From: a virus
Length of the DNA: 21,420 nucleotides
IMG/VR virus record: IMGVR_UViG_3300035689_000102
Location: 1-21,420 of that record
Strand: one strand, 5' to 3'
Part shown: piece by piece, positions 7,328-15,829 of the stretch
Layout of the letters: each line of letters opens with the position of its first letter
How positions within the stretch are numbered: position 1 is the stretch's first letter
Notes under the pieces: model-generated
Told to the model about the DNA's origin: nothing
The model's database searches: none
What the model saw: the letters and a program-made list of their open reading frames with translations, nothing else
Made by a program: the position numbers and the translations under genes

Positions 7328-7765
7328 TTATGATTTATTAGAACCGGCAGCAGAACCAAAATAGAAACCAACTATGCTGAGAAGAATTTGTCTATTCTCA
7401 GATGTATAGAGGAATCCATTTATTTGAACGAAGAACTTTCTGGTGGTTTCAGGAATTAAACCAAAGAATCCTTCTGGGTTCTTTGCATCAACTTCTACAA
7501 AGGTTGGAAGTCCAAAGAACGGTAAGATAAATGGTGCAGCAAGAGTTGCAAATAGAACTGTTAGAACTATGAATTGTCTGACTCCCCTACCAACATCAAG
7601 TGGTACTCTTTTTGCAGCCTTATCTTGGTTTTCGGTTGTTTGTTTGTTTGTTTCCATTGCCATTTGGAACATTTCTTTTTGATCTTGGGCTCTTTGCGCC
7701 CAATAACGAAATAGAAATCCGGTGATTCCACCGCCGAGCATGGAAATCAATTCTGTTGGAATCAT
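7328..7765 (-). CDS. Phage membrane protein, possibly holin-like
   Basis: 145 residues with three hydrophobic segments: about 4-20, 64-85 (FIVLTVLFATLAAPFILPFF) and 127-140. A hydrophilic, Gln/Lys-rich stretch lies between the first two. A very strong SD (GGAGGT) and a CATAAATA late-type box 20 bases before the ATG indicate strong late expression. Neighbours are a lipoprotein downstream and a ligase-fold-like protein upstream. Size and topology are compatible with a holin, but no diagnostic motif supports that and no endolysin is directly adjacent. Confidence 0.7.
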   Translation of the reverse strand: MIPTELISMLGGGITGFLFRYWAQRAQDQKEMFQMAMETNKQTTENQDKAAKRVPLDVGRGVRQFIVLTVLFATLAAPFILPFFGLPTFVEVDAKNPEGFFGLIPETTRKFFVQINGFLYTSENRQILLSIVGFYFGSAAGSNKS

Positions 7766-7784
7766 ACTGTACCTCCGTTACTTT

Positions 7785-7792
7785 TATTTATG
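7785..7792 (-). promoter_or_regulatory. Late-type promoter box CATAAATA
   Basis: One mismatch from the T4 late octamer, overlapping the stop codon of the upstream gene and ending 20 bases before the ATG of the membrane-protein gene. The same spacing recurs at 10323 (20) and, slightly shorter, at 17245 and 19840 (18). Confidence 0.5.
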
Positions 7793-9428
7793 CTTCTGGT
7801 GCTTTTCCGAAGCGAATAATGGCATTTTTAACATTCTTCTCTGGGAATCCACCGGGGCCTTCTCTGACAAACTTGGCTTGGGTTTCACCCATCCCTGGTC
7901 TGCCCATAGCAGAGACAAATCCTTCATGTTCTTCTCCACCGTGGGTTCTTAGATCAAATTGATCATAGTGAGTTCCAAATTGATCAAGCAGTGCGTGTTT
8001 TGCTGCATTTATATGTCCGTGTGCAGTGAATAAACCTTCTAAATGTTTTGCATTTTGTTGTATTGTTCTAGCAAAAGAATCTGTCATTGCTTTTCTGGTT
8101 CTTTCAGACAGTCCTCTTTGTGATGCCTTACCCATGTGTGTTGGTATAAATTCTGTTAGTCCCTTTACAGATCTGACACCAGTAGTTCTTGCTGCTTCGT
8201 TGGAATACTCTTGAACCATTCTATGGAACTTTTTGTCTTGTGGTAAGCCTCTAGCAAACCTAACCAGATCTCTATTTCCAAGAATTTTTTTGGCTTGTGC
8301 TATGGAACTAGATACTACCTTTGCTCTTTCGGGAGTTAATCCTAATCTTGTTTTTTTACCTATAGTCAAATTAGGAATAAAAGCTCCTTCTGCTGATAAT
8401 CCACTAACACTACTTGAAGTTTTTATTAAATTTGAAGTTCCTCTTTGGGTCTTATATAAAGAGTGTGGAGCAAAACCAACTGATGCTTCTTTTGGAACAG
8501 AATAATTAATTGCATTTGGTTGAGTTCTACCACCATGTTCGGTTCCAGTAAACAGCAAATCACCCTGAACTGCGGTTCCTGGCTTTAAGTTTAATTTTTT
8601 ACCAAAACGAAGAGCAGGAATTAAATCCCTGATCATATGCTCTTTATTTGTTGCTTTTGCTGCCGCTGTTATTTCTTCTTCTGTTCTAAATTTTGCTGCT
8701 CCTGATTTTGGTAGTACCGATACTTGTCCATTTTCATCCATTTCTATAACTATACTTCGACCACCGTCAGCCTTCAATGACATTGTATGTCCTCTAGACT
8801 GTCTTCCGGTTGCAAATCTTCTATGAGATGACTCAAGGTGTCTTATCGCAGTTGCTGGATTACCATGATACAAAAAATCTCCAACATGTGTCATGTGTCC
8901 AGTTGTTTGTACTACTCTTTTTGCTTCCAAAAGAAGATTCTCGAATAACTTTCTACCAACTCCCTTTTTGACTCGTTTTTTGTGTCTTAAAGCGGCCGCC
9001 GGAGTAACAACAACATCTTCTGGTTTGTCTGCGGAAACACCAACACCAACAATTCCACCACCACCAACCGACATTTCTTCAATAATTGGTTTAATGTAAC
9101 TTAAGAAATATTCACCATCACCGCCGAGAGAATCAACTTCTTCTGAGAGTGCTGTCATAGCAGCCATTGGATTTGTCATGGCATAACGAACCATTGGATC
9201 TGAAGAAGTTCGTAGTGCTCTTTTTAATACGACAATCAACCGATAAAATGGATTACCGGCTCTCATTTCTTGCTGTGTTTTGTAGTCTTGTGGATCTTTT
9301 AAAAACTTACCGTTTGCGTCAATTATTCCCGCCTTGTAAATGTCCATTTGGGTGAATGGTTTTGTCAACTCTGACAAAAATTCCCATATAGTGAAACTTG
9401 TTACAATTTGTGAATAAGATAGGTTCAT
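7788..9428 (-). CDS. Large phage protein with nucleotidyltransferase/ligase-like motifs
   Basis: 546 residues. Residues 28-75 (MDIYKAGIIDANGKFLKD) resemble the opening of conserved T4-like phage proteins. From about 178 the pattern HMTHVGDFLYHGNPATA, then KADGGRS (Lys219) and AVQGDLLF (about 286-293), ending with EGFV at 502-505, resembles the KxDG motif and later motifs of covalent nucleotidyltransferases (DNA/RNA ligase fold), as I recall from related cyanophage proteins. If so Lys219 would carry AMP. The region 320-500 is basic and shows no domain I know. The ATG overlaps the preceding gene's stop by 4 bases (ATGA). No catalytic proof; it could be a virion protein that kept the fold. Confidence 0.7.
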   Translation of the reverse strand: MNLSYSQIVTSFTIWEFLSELTKPFTQMDIYKAGIIDANGKFLKDPQDYKTQQEMRAGNPFYRLIVVLKRALRTSSDPMVRYAMTNPMAAMTALSEEVDSLGGDGEYFLSYIKPIIEEMSVGGGGIVGVGVSADKPEDVVVTPAAALRHKKRVKKGVGRKLFENLLLEAKRVVQTTGHMTHVGDFLYHGNPATAIRHLESSHRRFATGRQSRGHTMSLKADGGRSIVIEMDENGQVSVLPKSGAAKFRTEEEITAAAKATNKEHMIRDLIPALRFGKKLNLKPGTAVQGDLLFTGTEHGGRTQPNAINYSVPKEASVGFAPHSLYKTQRGTSNLIKTSSSVSGLSAEGAFIPNLTIGKKTRLGLTPERAKVVSSSIAQAKKILGNRDLVRFARGLPQDKKFHRMVQEYSNEAARTTGVRSVKGLTEFIPTHMGKASQRGLSERTRKAMTDSFARTIQQNAKHLEGLFTAHGHINAAKHALLDQFGTHYDQFDLRTHGGEEHEGFVSAMGRPGMGETQAKFVREGPGGFPEKNVKNAIIRFGKAPEA

Positions 9429-9805
9429 TTTAGATTTTTCAATATGTTGTTTACTCTATGATCACTTAATATTTTTTCTAAATCAGTTTCTGGTATTCTA
9501 CTCGGTAAAATTTGAAGATATTCTAAAAACGATTTAAGATACGGATGAAGTTTTGGACACACTTTAAAGAAAAGAATTCTGCAACAGGCTTCATTTCCAA
9601 ACACGTTGTTCAACAGTATTATATGATTTAATATCAGCCTTTCCTTCAAATCTTTTGACTTATCATAACGATTTAATAATCTCTTAATGTATTTTACTCG
9701 CGTTAGGTCGTCATTGAACTCATTTATGCCTTTGCAAAATGGATTATCATAATGCTGCATGGCATACATCATAAAATTTTCATCATTAAGAGATTCAAAC
9801 TTCAT
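9425..9805 (-). CDS. Conserved T4-like phage protein, unknown function
   Basis: 126 residues, mostly helical in appearance. The pattern FESLNDENFMMYAMQHYDNP then LKERLILNHIILLNNVFG and RILFFKVCP matches a small protein I recall in many marine T4-like phages, usually beside structural genes. No catalytic motif is evident. Its coding end overlaps the next gene's ATG by 4 bases, indicating coupled translation, and its own start is 6 bases after the preceding gene's stop. No obvious SD precedes it, consistent with reinitiation. Confidence 0.8.
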   Translation of the reverse strand: MKFESLNDENFMMYAMQHYDNPFCKGINEFNDDLTRVKYIKRLLNRYDKSKDLKERLILNHIILLNNVFGNEACCRILFFKVCPKLHPYLKSFLEYLQILPSRIPETDLEKILSDHRVNNILKNLK

Positions 9806-9811
9806 TGACTG

Positions 9812-10303
9812 TTATGCTTCTACTATGCTAGCCTTGATGTAGTATGGAGCCTTTTTGGTTTCTCCGCCGCTTGATTGAACCATTAGTTTTAGGACAAAAT
9901 TTCTCCCATCAAAACCGTTGGTTACTTCGAACCCAGTTGAAAGATCATGGGTTGGGGATGTTCCAAAAGATCCACCGAATCTCTTTAGTGGGAATTCGTA
10001 TTCTTTGTTTGTTTCTAATTCTGTTGATTTGTTTAGGTCAAAATCAACGTTTGCTAAATTCATTTTGGCTCGTAAAACATACAAGGCAGACTTTGGATCT
10101 AGATATGAACGTGAGGTGAATGCTGAGATAAAGGCATTAATTCTCTCTAAATCATCTTCTTTGTTATAGTCCACGGGACGAACTTTATCCATTGCATCTC
10201 TGCCCTTGGAGGTAAGAGTTGGATCATATCCAAAACCACCACCCTCGGAGTATTCTTCTGCTAATTCTGAAATTTCTGTTCTAAGTTCTTTAAATCGTTT
10301 CAT
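9812..10303 (-). CDS. Phage hypothetical protein, probable structural or late protein
   Basis: 163 residues. The N-terminus is charged and helical (FKELRTEISELAEEYSE) with a Gly-rich turn. The C-terminal half alternates hydrophobic and polar residues in beta-strand style (RNFVLKLMVQSSGGETKKAPYYIKASIVEA). SD GAGG lies before the ATG, and a CATAAATA box stands 20 bases upstream, implying late expression. I do not recognise a family; lying inside the late minus-strand block makes a virion-associated role likely but unproven. Confidence 0.75.
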   Translation of the reverse strand: MKRFKELRTEISELAEEYSEGGGFGYDPTLTSKGRDAMDKVRPVDYNKEDDLERINAFISAFTSRSYLDPKSALYVLRAKMNLANVDFDLNKSTELETNKEYEFPLKRFGGSFGTSPTHDLSTGFEVTNGFDGRNFVLKLMVQSSGGETKKAPYYIKASIVEA

Positions 10304-10322
10304 TGAGATTTCCTCTTTTAGT

Positions 10323-10330
10323 TATTTATG
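10323..10330 (-). promoter_or_regulatory. Late-type promoter box CATAAATA
   Basis: Located in the 31-base gap between two minus-strand genes, with the same sequence and same 20-base distance to the start codon as the box at 7785. It would start an internal late transcript covering the genes at 10303 and below. Confidence 0.5.
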
Positions 10331-10334
10331 CGGT

Positions 10335-11402
10335 TTACTTTTTGCCCTTTTTCTTCTTTCCCTTTGGTTCTTGTCCTCTTTTGCGAAGTTCGATATAGGT
10401 TGCAAGACGATATTTTGCATTTTCTGCTGTATCTTTACCCTTTATTGGTTTTGCTTTGACCTTTTTTGCAATTCTATCCCTGCTCTTTATCTCTTTTTTA
10501 GTCATTGTTCCTGCATGGTTTGCATTTACAATTTCTTCTGAAACCACACCAAGTCTAGTGAGTAATCGGGTTATGGTTGGCTTTACCTTTTCCATTATTG
10601 GTTTTTTTGTCACTTGTTCGTTTAACTGGACGTTTTCGTTTACACTCTTCCAACCACCGCCATGTTTTTTGTACCATTTTGCAGCCCAACCATTTGCATA
10701 GGCAGAAGGATAAACTTTAAATTTTTGTTTTGCTAGAGACTTTGCTTTACTCCAAAGTGAAGGATTTGTTGGTTTGTTTTCTCCTTCATTCAGGACAGAA
10801 TATTCTGTTATGTTTCCATTTTCTACAAATTTGATGGAAAGTATGTCATCGTATGAAACTGCTACAGTTTCATTTTCATTTAAGATCTCAAAATCTTTAC
10901 CATTTTTGATAAAACTATTTGACGCTATCTTAAACAATCCTCTATTATGGGTTATATCATTGGTTTCGTTCAAGTATTGTACTATGACTTTTTTATTCAA
11001 GAAAGATGAATCTAAATTCTCCAATACATTTTTATCGAAGGAGTATTGATACTTACTATTGGTTTGTTCTTCGTTTGGTTTTGCAAAATTTGTTATTTTT
11101 TCTACCAACGATTCGTTAATATTTTTGTGTGATGTCATGACTGGTTTTCTTCCTTGTGTTGTTGTACTAACTTTTGATTCTGCTGATCTTTTTTGTCTAA
11201 CTGCTTTCTTCTTTTCGTCTTTACTCATTTCACCGGATGTTTCTGGAGTTTTTGAAGATACTCTAACAGATGGTCTGCATTTAGGGTATGATGAATCTTT
11301 GGCTTCAGATCTACCACACGGTGGATGACCACCGCCTTTTTTCTTTCTTGATATATCCACCCATTTTTCTTTAAACCATCTTCTAAGATCTTCGTTTATC
11401 AT
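10335..11402 (-). CDS. DUF5872-like phage protein
   Basis: 355 residues. The N-terminal 75 residues (DLRRWFKEKWVDISRKKKGG, then HPPCGRS, YPKCRPSVRV and EMSKDEKKKAVRQKR) match the conserved DUF5872 region I know from phage and protist-like viral proteins, with two conserved Cys that suggest metal or nucleic-acid binding. The middle is acidic and variable. Around 230-250 a second conserved phage motif, YPSAYANGWAAKWYKKHGGGW, appears. The C-terminal 60 residues are extremely Lys-rich, as in DNA-binding or DNA-packaging proteins. SD AAAGG precedes the ATG, which starts right after the upstream stop. Function unknown; a basic, DNA-associated virion protein is a reasonable guess. Confidence 0.8.
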   Translation of the reverse strand: MINEDLRRWFKEKWVDISRKKKGGGHPPCGRSEAKDSSYPKCRPSVRVSSKTPETSGEMSKDEKKKAVRQKRSAESKVSTTTQGRKPVMTSHKNINESLVEKITNFAKPNEEQTNSKYQYSFDKNVLENLDSSFLNKKVIVQYLNETNDITHNRGLFKIASNSFIKNGKDFEILNENETVAVSYDDILSIKFVENGNITEYSVLNEGENKPTNPSLWSKAKSLAKQKFKVYPSAYANGWAAKWYKKHGGGWKSVNENVQLNEQVTKKPIMEKVKPTITRLLTRLGVVSEEIVNANHAGTMTKKEIKSRDRIAKKVKAKPIKGKDTAENAKYRLATYIELRKRGQEPKGKKKKGKK

Positions 11403-11405
11403 ACA

Positions 11406-12023
11406 TTAACCTTTTCTCTGTGATGCAAGTTGAACTTCTATTGCGTTTCTGGCATACAACATACTTTCTTTTACTACCGAGGTATCTACCATATCAAACT
11501 TAGTAGAGTTGCACCATTGATTTAGTAAGAAACCAGTAATTTGATTCCTTATTCTTATTGGCAATACGCAAAATCCCTCAACATTATTATCTTCAAAAAA
11601 TTGTTTAAAGAAAGAATGTTGCAAATCATGCATTGATATTATTTTTGGTTCGTCTTCAACCACAGAATTTAGTAGAGGGACAAACATGGAGCAAAGCAAT
11701 CCTTTAATTCTTCCAGCGTCGGCTGACATGCCACGAGATAGAGATTCGTGTGTGAGAGTGAACTTTCGCATTGACACCCCATCCATGAAGTATTCTCCAT
11801 TATGAAATTGTATGATCTGTGATCTTGCAGCATCTGTCTTGACTCGTAGTTCCGTTAGAGTTTCATGAATTTCACCATGAACTTCAATATATTTTTTATC
11901 TTCATCGTTTTTTCTCTTTGGGACTAATTTGATGGTGGTTAATATTACACCAACCACCCCCGCCGTAATTAGACTTGCTGTTTCAAACCACTCAATGAGT
12001 AAATCACTTTTGTTTGATGCCAT
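11406..12023 (-). CDS. Membrane-anchored GAF-like domain protein
   Basis: 205 residues. One transmembrane helix near the N-terminus (about 12-33) is followed by a soluble domain with TELRVKTDAARSQIIQFHNGEYFMDGVSMRKFTLTHES and then VEGFCVLPIRIRNQITGFLLNQWC. This alternation resembles a GAF/PAS-type sensor fold I have seen in other large phages. No kinase or output domain is attached. SD AGGAG lies in the end of the upstream gene, which this gene overlaps by 20 bases. It may sense a small molecule at the host inner membrane or act as a scaffold; ligand and purpose are unknown. Confidence 0.7.
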   Translation of the reverse strand: MASNKSDLLIEWFETASLITAGVVGVILTTIKLVPKRKNDEDKKYIEVHGEIHETLTELRVKTDAARSQIIQFHNGEYFMDGVSMRKFTLTHESLSRGMSADAGRIKGLLCSMFVPLLNSVVEDEPKIISMHDLQHSFFKQFFEDNNVEGFCVLPIRIRNQITGFLLNQWCNSTKFDMVDTSVVKESMLYARNAIEVQLASQRKG

Positions 12024-15000
12024 TTTTAACTACTCCTTTTAGAACTTCCTGAATTGGGTCAACCATGCCTGGTGTTTCCTTTACATATTTTTTTCTCAAT
12101 TCATCAGTTCCAATTTCTCCAGCACCATGTTCCTCGTTCATAGATCTATTTTTGCTTTTTGAAAGAACTCTTAGATTAGAATCACCATTATTTCGTGGAT
12201 TTCCATCTTTATGATCTACATCTTTTCCATCACCTTTTTTAACTCTTCCCTTTTTCATCATTTTTCTTCTTGCCAATACTCTTTTAGATCTGTTTTTTCT
12301 TTGTTCTGGTTTGCTGTGGTAGTTGTCATATTCTTTTCTGTAATTTCTAGCCTCATTCACAAAACTTTCAAATGCCTCTGGGGATAACAAACTATTTTCC
12401 CACATTTCATTCAATAAACTTGCTAAATCTGGTTCTAATCCATTTATCATTATTGTTTCCGGTGAAACCAAACCGGAAGTCAGCGCAATATTTAGTCCTT
12501 CTTCGTTATCTTGATTTTCGATCAAGAAATCATTTATGAATCCATAAGAATCTTCATTAATTTCTTGTGGCGTTTCTTCAAATTGTTGAGAATCCATAAC
12601 CGGAATAGAGAAAACTTTTCTACCGTCTATGATAATTTGATTATAGCCTCTAGATGGCCCTTCCATGTAATCTGTAACATCAACTTCATTAGAAACCATT
12701 ATTTGTGGTTCTAATTCTGTGTAAAACATAAGTGCATTGACATCATTTCCAATTTCATCTAAATCATTTTTCATCTGAGAACTCATTGGAACACCGAACA
12801 TAGAATTTTCCATCTGTTCGTGTAGTCTTGGGGTGTAGTCAATGTTAAACAGAGTAGAGAAAGATCTCATCTTTTTCTTCTGTCCCTTTACAGCCCTAGA
12901 TCTTCCTTTAAATGCTCCTCTGATTTTTAGATCTGGGAGAATTTTTCTAATAAGTTGTTCACTGATTACATCAACTTTGACGCCAGTTCCATCTTTATTC
13001 ATTCCCAACAAATGGGTTGCACACGCGGCGTTATTTGCACCAAACTTACCAACACCACTAAATGATTCTAATATCATTGAGGTTTGGAATTCCTCGCTGA
13101 TATCAAAAATTTCTCGGAACATGTTTGCCACATCATCTTTTAACTTATCTTGTTGTTCTACTATTCTCTTATATTTTCTCATCTCTGCTTCGTTAGCACC
13201 TGATGGAAGTTCTCCGTCAGAGATGTAGGACTTGATTTCTCCAACTTCATAAGTCCCGGTTTCGGCAGATTTGGCAAAATTCAATAATGCATCTTTGATT
13301 TTTTTGACTATGCTTTTAACTTTAGGATTCTTAGCGGCAATGTCTCCAGCCATCCTAAGAGCAGACTCCACGGTTGCTGCTGCTTCCCCACCTTCTGCGT
13401 TTAGAATACGAGAAGCACCAACTTTCATGCTTGCACGAATGCATTTCTTGGGATCTATTTTGCTCATGTCACCATTTGCTTTTTTCCATAAATCTCTGGG
13501 GACAAACATTATATCAGTTTTTGGTGTGCTATCTGTTCCACCAGAATCTGTCCATTGTTTTGTTAGTTTTGTTTTTGCTGATCCCATATGGACACCAACC
13601 ATGTCTCCAAATTGTTGTTGTATTTGTTGAACACAACGCATGGCTGATGCTTGGAGAGTTTTACTTCCAGCCAATTTTTCTTTCATTTTCTTTTCTAGGT
13701 TTGGGTCAGTTCCTTTTATACCCAAAACTTGATTGAGAACCACAGGAATTGCTGCTTCTAGATCCAAAGAACTATGATCCCAATCCTCATATTGAGACTT
13801 TGGTGTTGTTCTAGTTTTTCCCTTTGGTGGAACTTTTGGAAGTTCTGGGAGTATTGTTCTTGGATCTTTTTTAGTTACAGTTGGTTTTTTTTCTGCTGCT
13901 TTCTTTGCTTTTTTCTTTGTTTCTTTTGCCTTTTTCTTCTTTGCAGCACCCTTTGGTTTTGCTCTAGAAAACTCAGGGAATAATTTTTTCGAAGAATCTG
14001 TGATTCTGAAATTGGGATCATCAAGATAACGCTTTGCCTTACCCTTATCAAATTCGTCAGGAGAAACTAATACTCTAGATTTACCAATGTCACGCTTCGA
14101 TACGATCTTAATCTTGTTTTTCTTGCCTTCGCGAGCAACTACTACTGCATAAGCACCACCCTTTTTTTCTCTTCTTTCTTCTTGCTTGCGAATTGTATCC
14201 TTCTTTCGTGGATTGCCTGCGGAACGAACCTCAGTTCTTGCACTAGAACGAACTTTCCGTGGAGATGCGACTGCTCTTTTTACTGCTTCTGATATTAGTT
14301 CTTCGCTTATTCTCACTCTTCTTGGCCTTCCTGTTGTTCTTGGTTGCTTATCCAAACCACTAGCAATTTCGGCTCGTTTGGCACTTAGCAGACGCCTAGA
14401 GAAGTTAGTCTTTACCTGAAAACGAACATTTGCTATTCTTGCTTTTCTTGCTAACGGATGTTCGCCGCGCATAGATGATGTTTTCTTTGCTCTATGTAAT
14501 TTGTTTGCTAGAGTTGTTTTTCTTTGTTTTATTACAGATTGAACAATTTGTGCTTCATTCAACATATTTGCAAAGTCACTTATCTTATCCATTGAAAATT
14601 GTTCTGTTAACTTTTTCTTTCTTGCTGCTGCTCTTTCTCTGGCTTTTTTGTTTCTCTCCAATCTTCGTGCTTCTTCAGCAGCAGGGACAACACTAGTAAA
14701 TTGTCTACGAATCATCGATGCATATTGTTTTTGTTTACCAGATGCAAGAATAGATTCTGGCATAAATGCGTGTGCTAAATCATCTTTTCCCGCTAATATT
14801 GCTTTTCTGAGTCTACCAGCCTTTGCGTGTTCAACTGGAATTCTACCACCGACTACCAATTTGGATAATTCTTCCAAAGGTAAATCTTCTTCACTTCTCT
14901 TCGCTGCAAGTGGATGAAAATCAACTTTAACTCTATGCACTGTTTTTTGATCAGAACCAAGCATACCACCATGTGTCTTCATGTGCTTTTCAATTGCTGC

Positions 15001-15393
15001 TCTAAGAGATTTCTCTCCTTGCATTTGATCTGGTCCTAATCCAACTGTGATATGCTTATGCCCACCCCTTTCTATGAGGTGAACAATTTGATGCATTGGA
15101 CTAATTGAAGATTTTTGCGGGACGGTTCCAAAACTCAGTCTAGATGCACCCATACCTTTTTTGATATGTGCGTGGGAACCCTTTATTATTTGTTCTTTTT
15201 GTCTAAATGATAATGGTGCGTCTGGAGCATTCTCCGAAGCACCAAGACCATGATAAAAATGACTATAACCGGACTTTTCTGCATGAGCAGCAGCAGTCCT
15301 TGCTATTTCTTCGTGTCCTCTGGTATAAGGATTAAAAGCGCCGGTTACTAAAAATGCCGAACCTGTTTGTTTTGCTTCAGTTAATATATCCAT
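12004..15393 (-). CDS. Giant multidomain protein: nucleotidyltransferase, nuclease-like and HNH domains
   Basis: 1129 residues. Residues 10-240 are a HIGH-superfamily nucleotidyltransferase (GAFNPYTRGH at 18-27, LSFRQKEQII at 61-70), the NadM/cytidylyltransferase-like domain common in T4-like phages. Residues 240-540 are highly basic and low-complexity, with a Lys/Ala run at 480-505. Residues 545-700 recall a PD-(D/E)XK-like domain of phage proteins: KTDIMF (Asp627), then ASMKVGASR (Lys657) and an EGGEA segment. The C-terminus, about 1027-1085, is an HNH nuclease (KDVDHKDGNPRNN, then NLRVLSKSKNRS). The start lies within TATAAATG and has only a weak GGGA upstream. It could be a packaged or pre-processed protein; I see no frameshift. 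Confidence 0.75.
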   Translation of the reverse strand: MDILTEAKQTGSAFLVTGAFNPYTRGHEEIARTAAAHAEKSGYSHFYHGLGASENAPDAPLSFRQKEQIIKGSHAHIKKGMGASRLSFGTVPQKSSISPMHQIVHLIERGGHKHITVGLGPDQMQGEKSLRAAIEKHMKTHGGMLGSDQKTVHRVKVDFHPLAAKRSEEDLPLEELSKLVVGGRIPVEHAKAGRLRKAILAGKDDLAHAFMPESILASGKQKQYASMIRRQFTSVVPAAEEARRLERNKKARERAAARKKKLTEQFSMDKISDFANMLNEAQIVQSVIKQRKTTLANKLHRAKKTSSMRGEHPLARKARIANVRFQVKTNFSRRLLSAKRAEIASGLDKQPRTTGRPRRVRISEELISEAVKRAVASPRKVRSSARTEVRSAGNPRKKDTIRKQEERREKKGGAYAVVVAREGKKNKIKIVSKRDIGKSRVLVSPDEFDKGKAKRYLDDPNFRITDSSKKLFPEFSRAKPKGAAKKKKAKETKKKAKKAAEKKPTVTKKDPRTILPELPKVPPKGKTRTTPKSQYEDWDHSSLDLEAAIPVVLNQVLGIKGTDPNLEKKMKEKLAGSKTLQASAMRCVQQIQQQFGDMVGVHMGSAKTKLTKQWTDSGGTDSTPKTDIMFVPRDLWKKANGDMSKIDPKKCIRASMKVGASRILNAEGGEAAATVESALRMAGDIAAKNPKVKSIVKKIKDALLNFAKSAETGTYEVGEIKSYISDGELPSGANEAEMRKYKRIVEQQDKLKDDVANMFREIFDISEEFQTSMILESFSGVGKFGANNAACATHLLGMNKDGTGVKVDVISEQLIRKILPDLKIRGAFKGRSRAVKGQKKKMRSFSTLFNIDYTPRLHEQMENSMFGVPMSSQMKNDLDEIGNDVNALMFYTELEPQIMVSNEVDVTDYMEGPSRGYNQIIIDGRKVFSIPVMDSQQFEETPQEINEDSYGFINDFLIENQDNEEGLNIALTSGLVSPETIMINGLEPDLASLLNEMWENSLLSPEAFESFVNEARNYRKEYDNYHSKPEQRKNRSKRVLARRKMMKKGRVKKGDGKDVDHKDGNPRNNGDSNLRVLSKSKNRSMNEEHGAGEIGTDELRKKYVKETPGMVDPIQEVLKGVVKNGIKQK

Positions 15394-15429
15394 TTATACG
15401 ATTCCCACAGGACAAACCCTGTAAGATAT

Positions 15430-15461
15430 GTAGAAAAAGAAAGCCGAGCACTTGCTCGGCT
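15430..15461 (-). terminator. Rho-independent terminator
   Basis: On the minus strand an 8-bp stem AGCCGAGC/GCTCGGCT (15442-15449 with 15454-15461) with a 4-nt loop is followed by a T-rich run. It ends the transcript carrying the gene at 15491 and separates it from the 1129-residue gene, which must therefore have its own promoter or depend on read-through. Confidence 0.85.
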
Positions 15462-15490
15462 AGTTGTACGCCACGGTGGTTGTAGGCGAC

Positions 15491-15829
15491 TTATACAATC
15501 CTATCTATCTTCACAAAGCCTTTATGGCTTTTTCTCTTCCCGGCCATTAATTCATACATTGCTGACTTAGACAGATTATTAATCCTACAGAATTCCATGA
15601 AGTTTTCCACCATAAACGAAACACCATCGTTTCTAGTAAACAGCCATGCTTTACTAGGTTGTATCTTTTCTTCCATGTGTTCCGACCAAACCCAAGAAGA
15701 ACCTTGTCTTTTGAAAATACCACCATATCTTTGAACAAATGCATCTCTAAACTTGTTTGAATTTGAAGATTCATTTGCTCTCACCCACATTTTGGTATTT
15801 TTTACATTGATCAGTCTCTTAGCGTCCAT
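15491..15829 (-). CDS. NUMOD-like small DNA-binding protein
   Basis: 112 residues. The C-terminal pattern FCRINNLSKSAMYELMAGKRKSHKGF resembles the helix-turn-helix NUMOD modules that accompany homing endonucleases, but no nuclease motif (HNH or GIY-YIG) is present. The N-terminal half contains KNTKMWVRANE and RYGGIFKRQGSSWVW, an aromatic-rich region I do not recognise. SD GGGAG precedes the ATG. The gene overlaps the end of the exonuclease gene by 11 bases and ends about 30 bases before a strong terminator. It may be the remnant DNA-recognition part of a homing enzyme or a small regulator. Confidence 0.65.
   Translation of the reverse strand: MDAKRLINVKNTKMWVRANESSNSNKFRDAFVQRYGGIFKRQGSSWVWSEHMEEKIQPSKAWLFTRNDGVSFMVENFMEFCRINNLSKSAMYELMAGKRKSHKGFVKIDRIV

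Noticed and set aside
13271-13983. Plus-strand ORFs opposite the 1129-residue gene
   Set aside because: Hydrophobic, Leu/Phe-rich shadows produced by the Lys/Glu-rich coding strand; no SD or promoter.
15399-15429. Small hairpin ACAGG/CCTGT upstream of the 1129-residue gene
   Set aside because: Only 5 bp with no T tract or conservation evidence; too weak to call.
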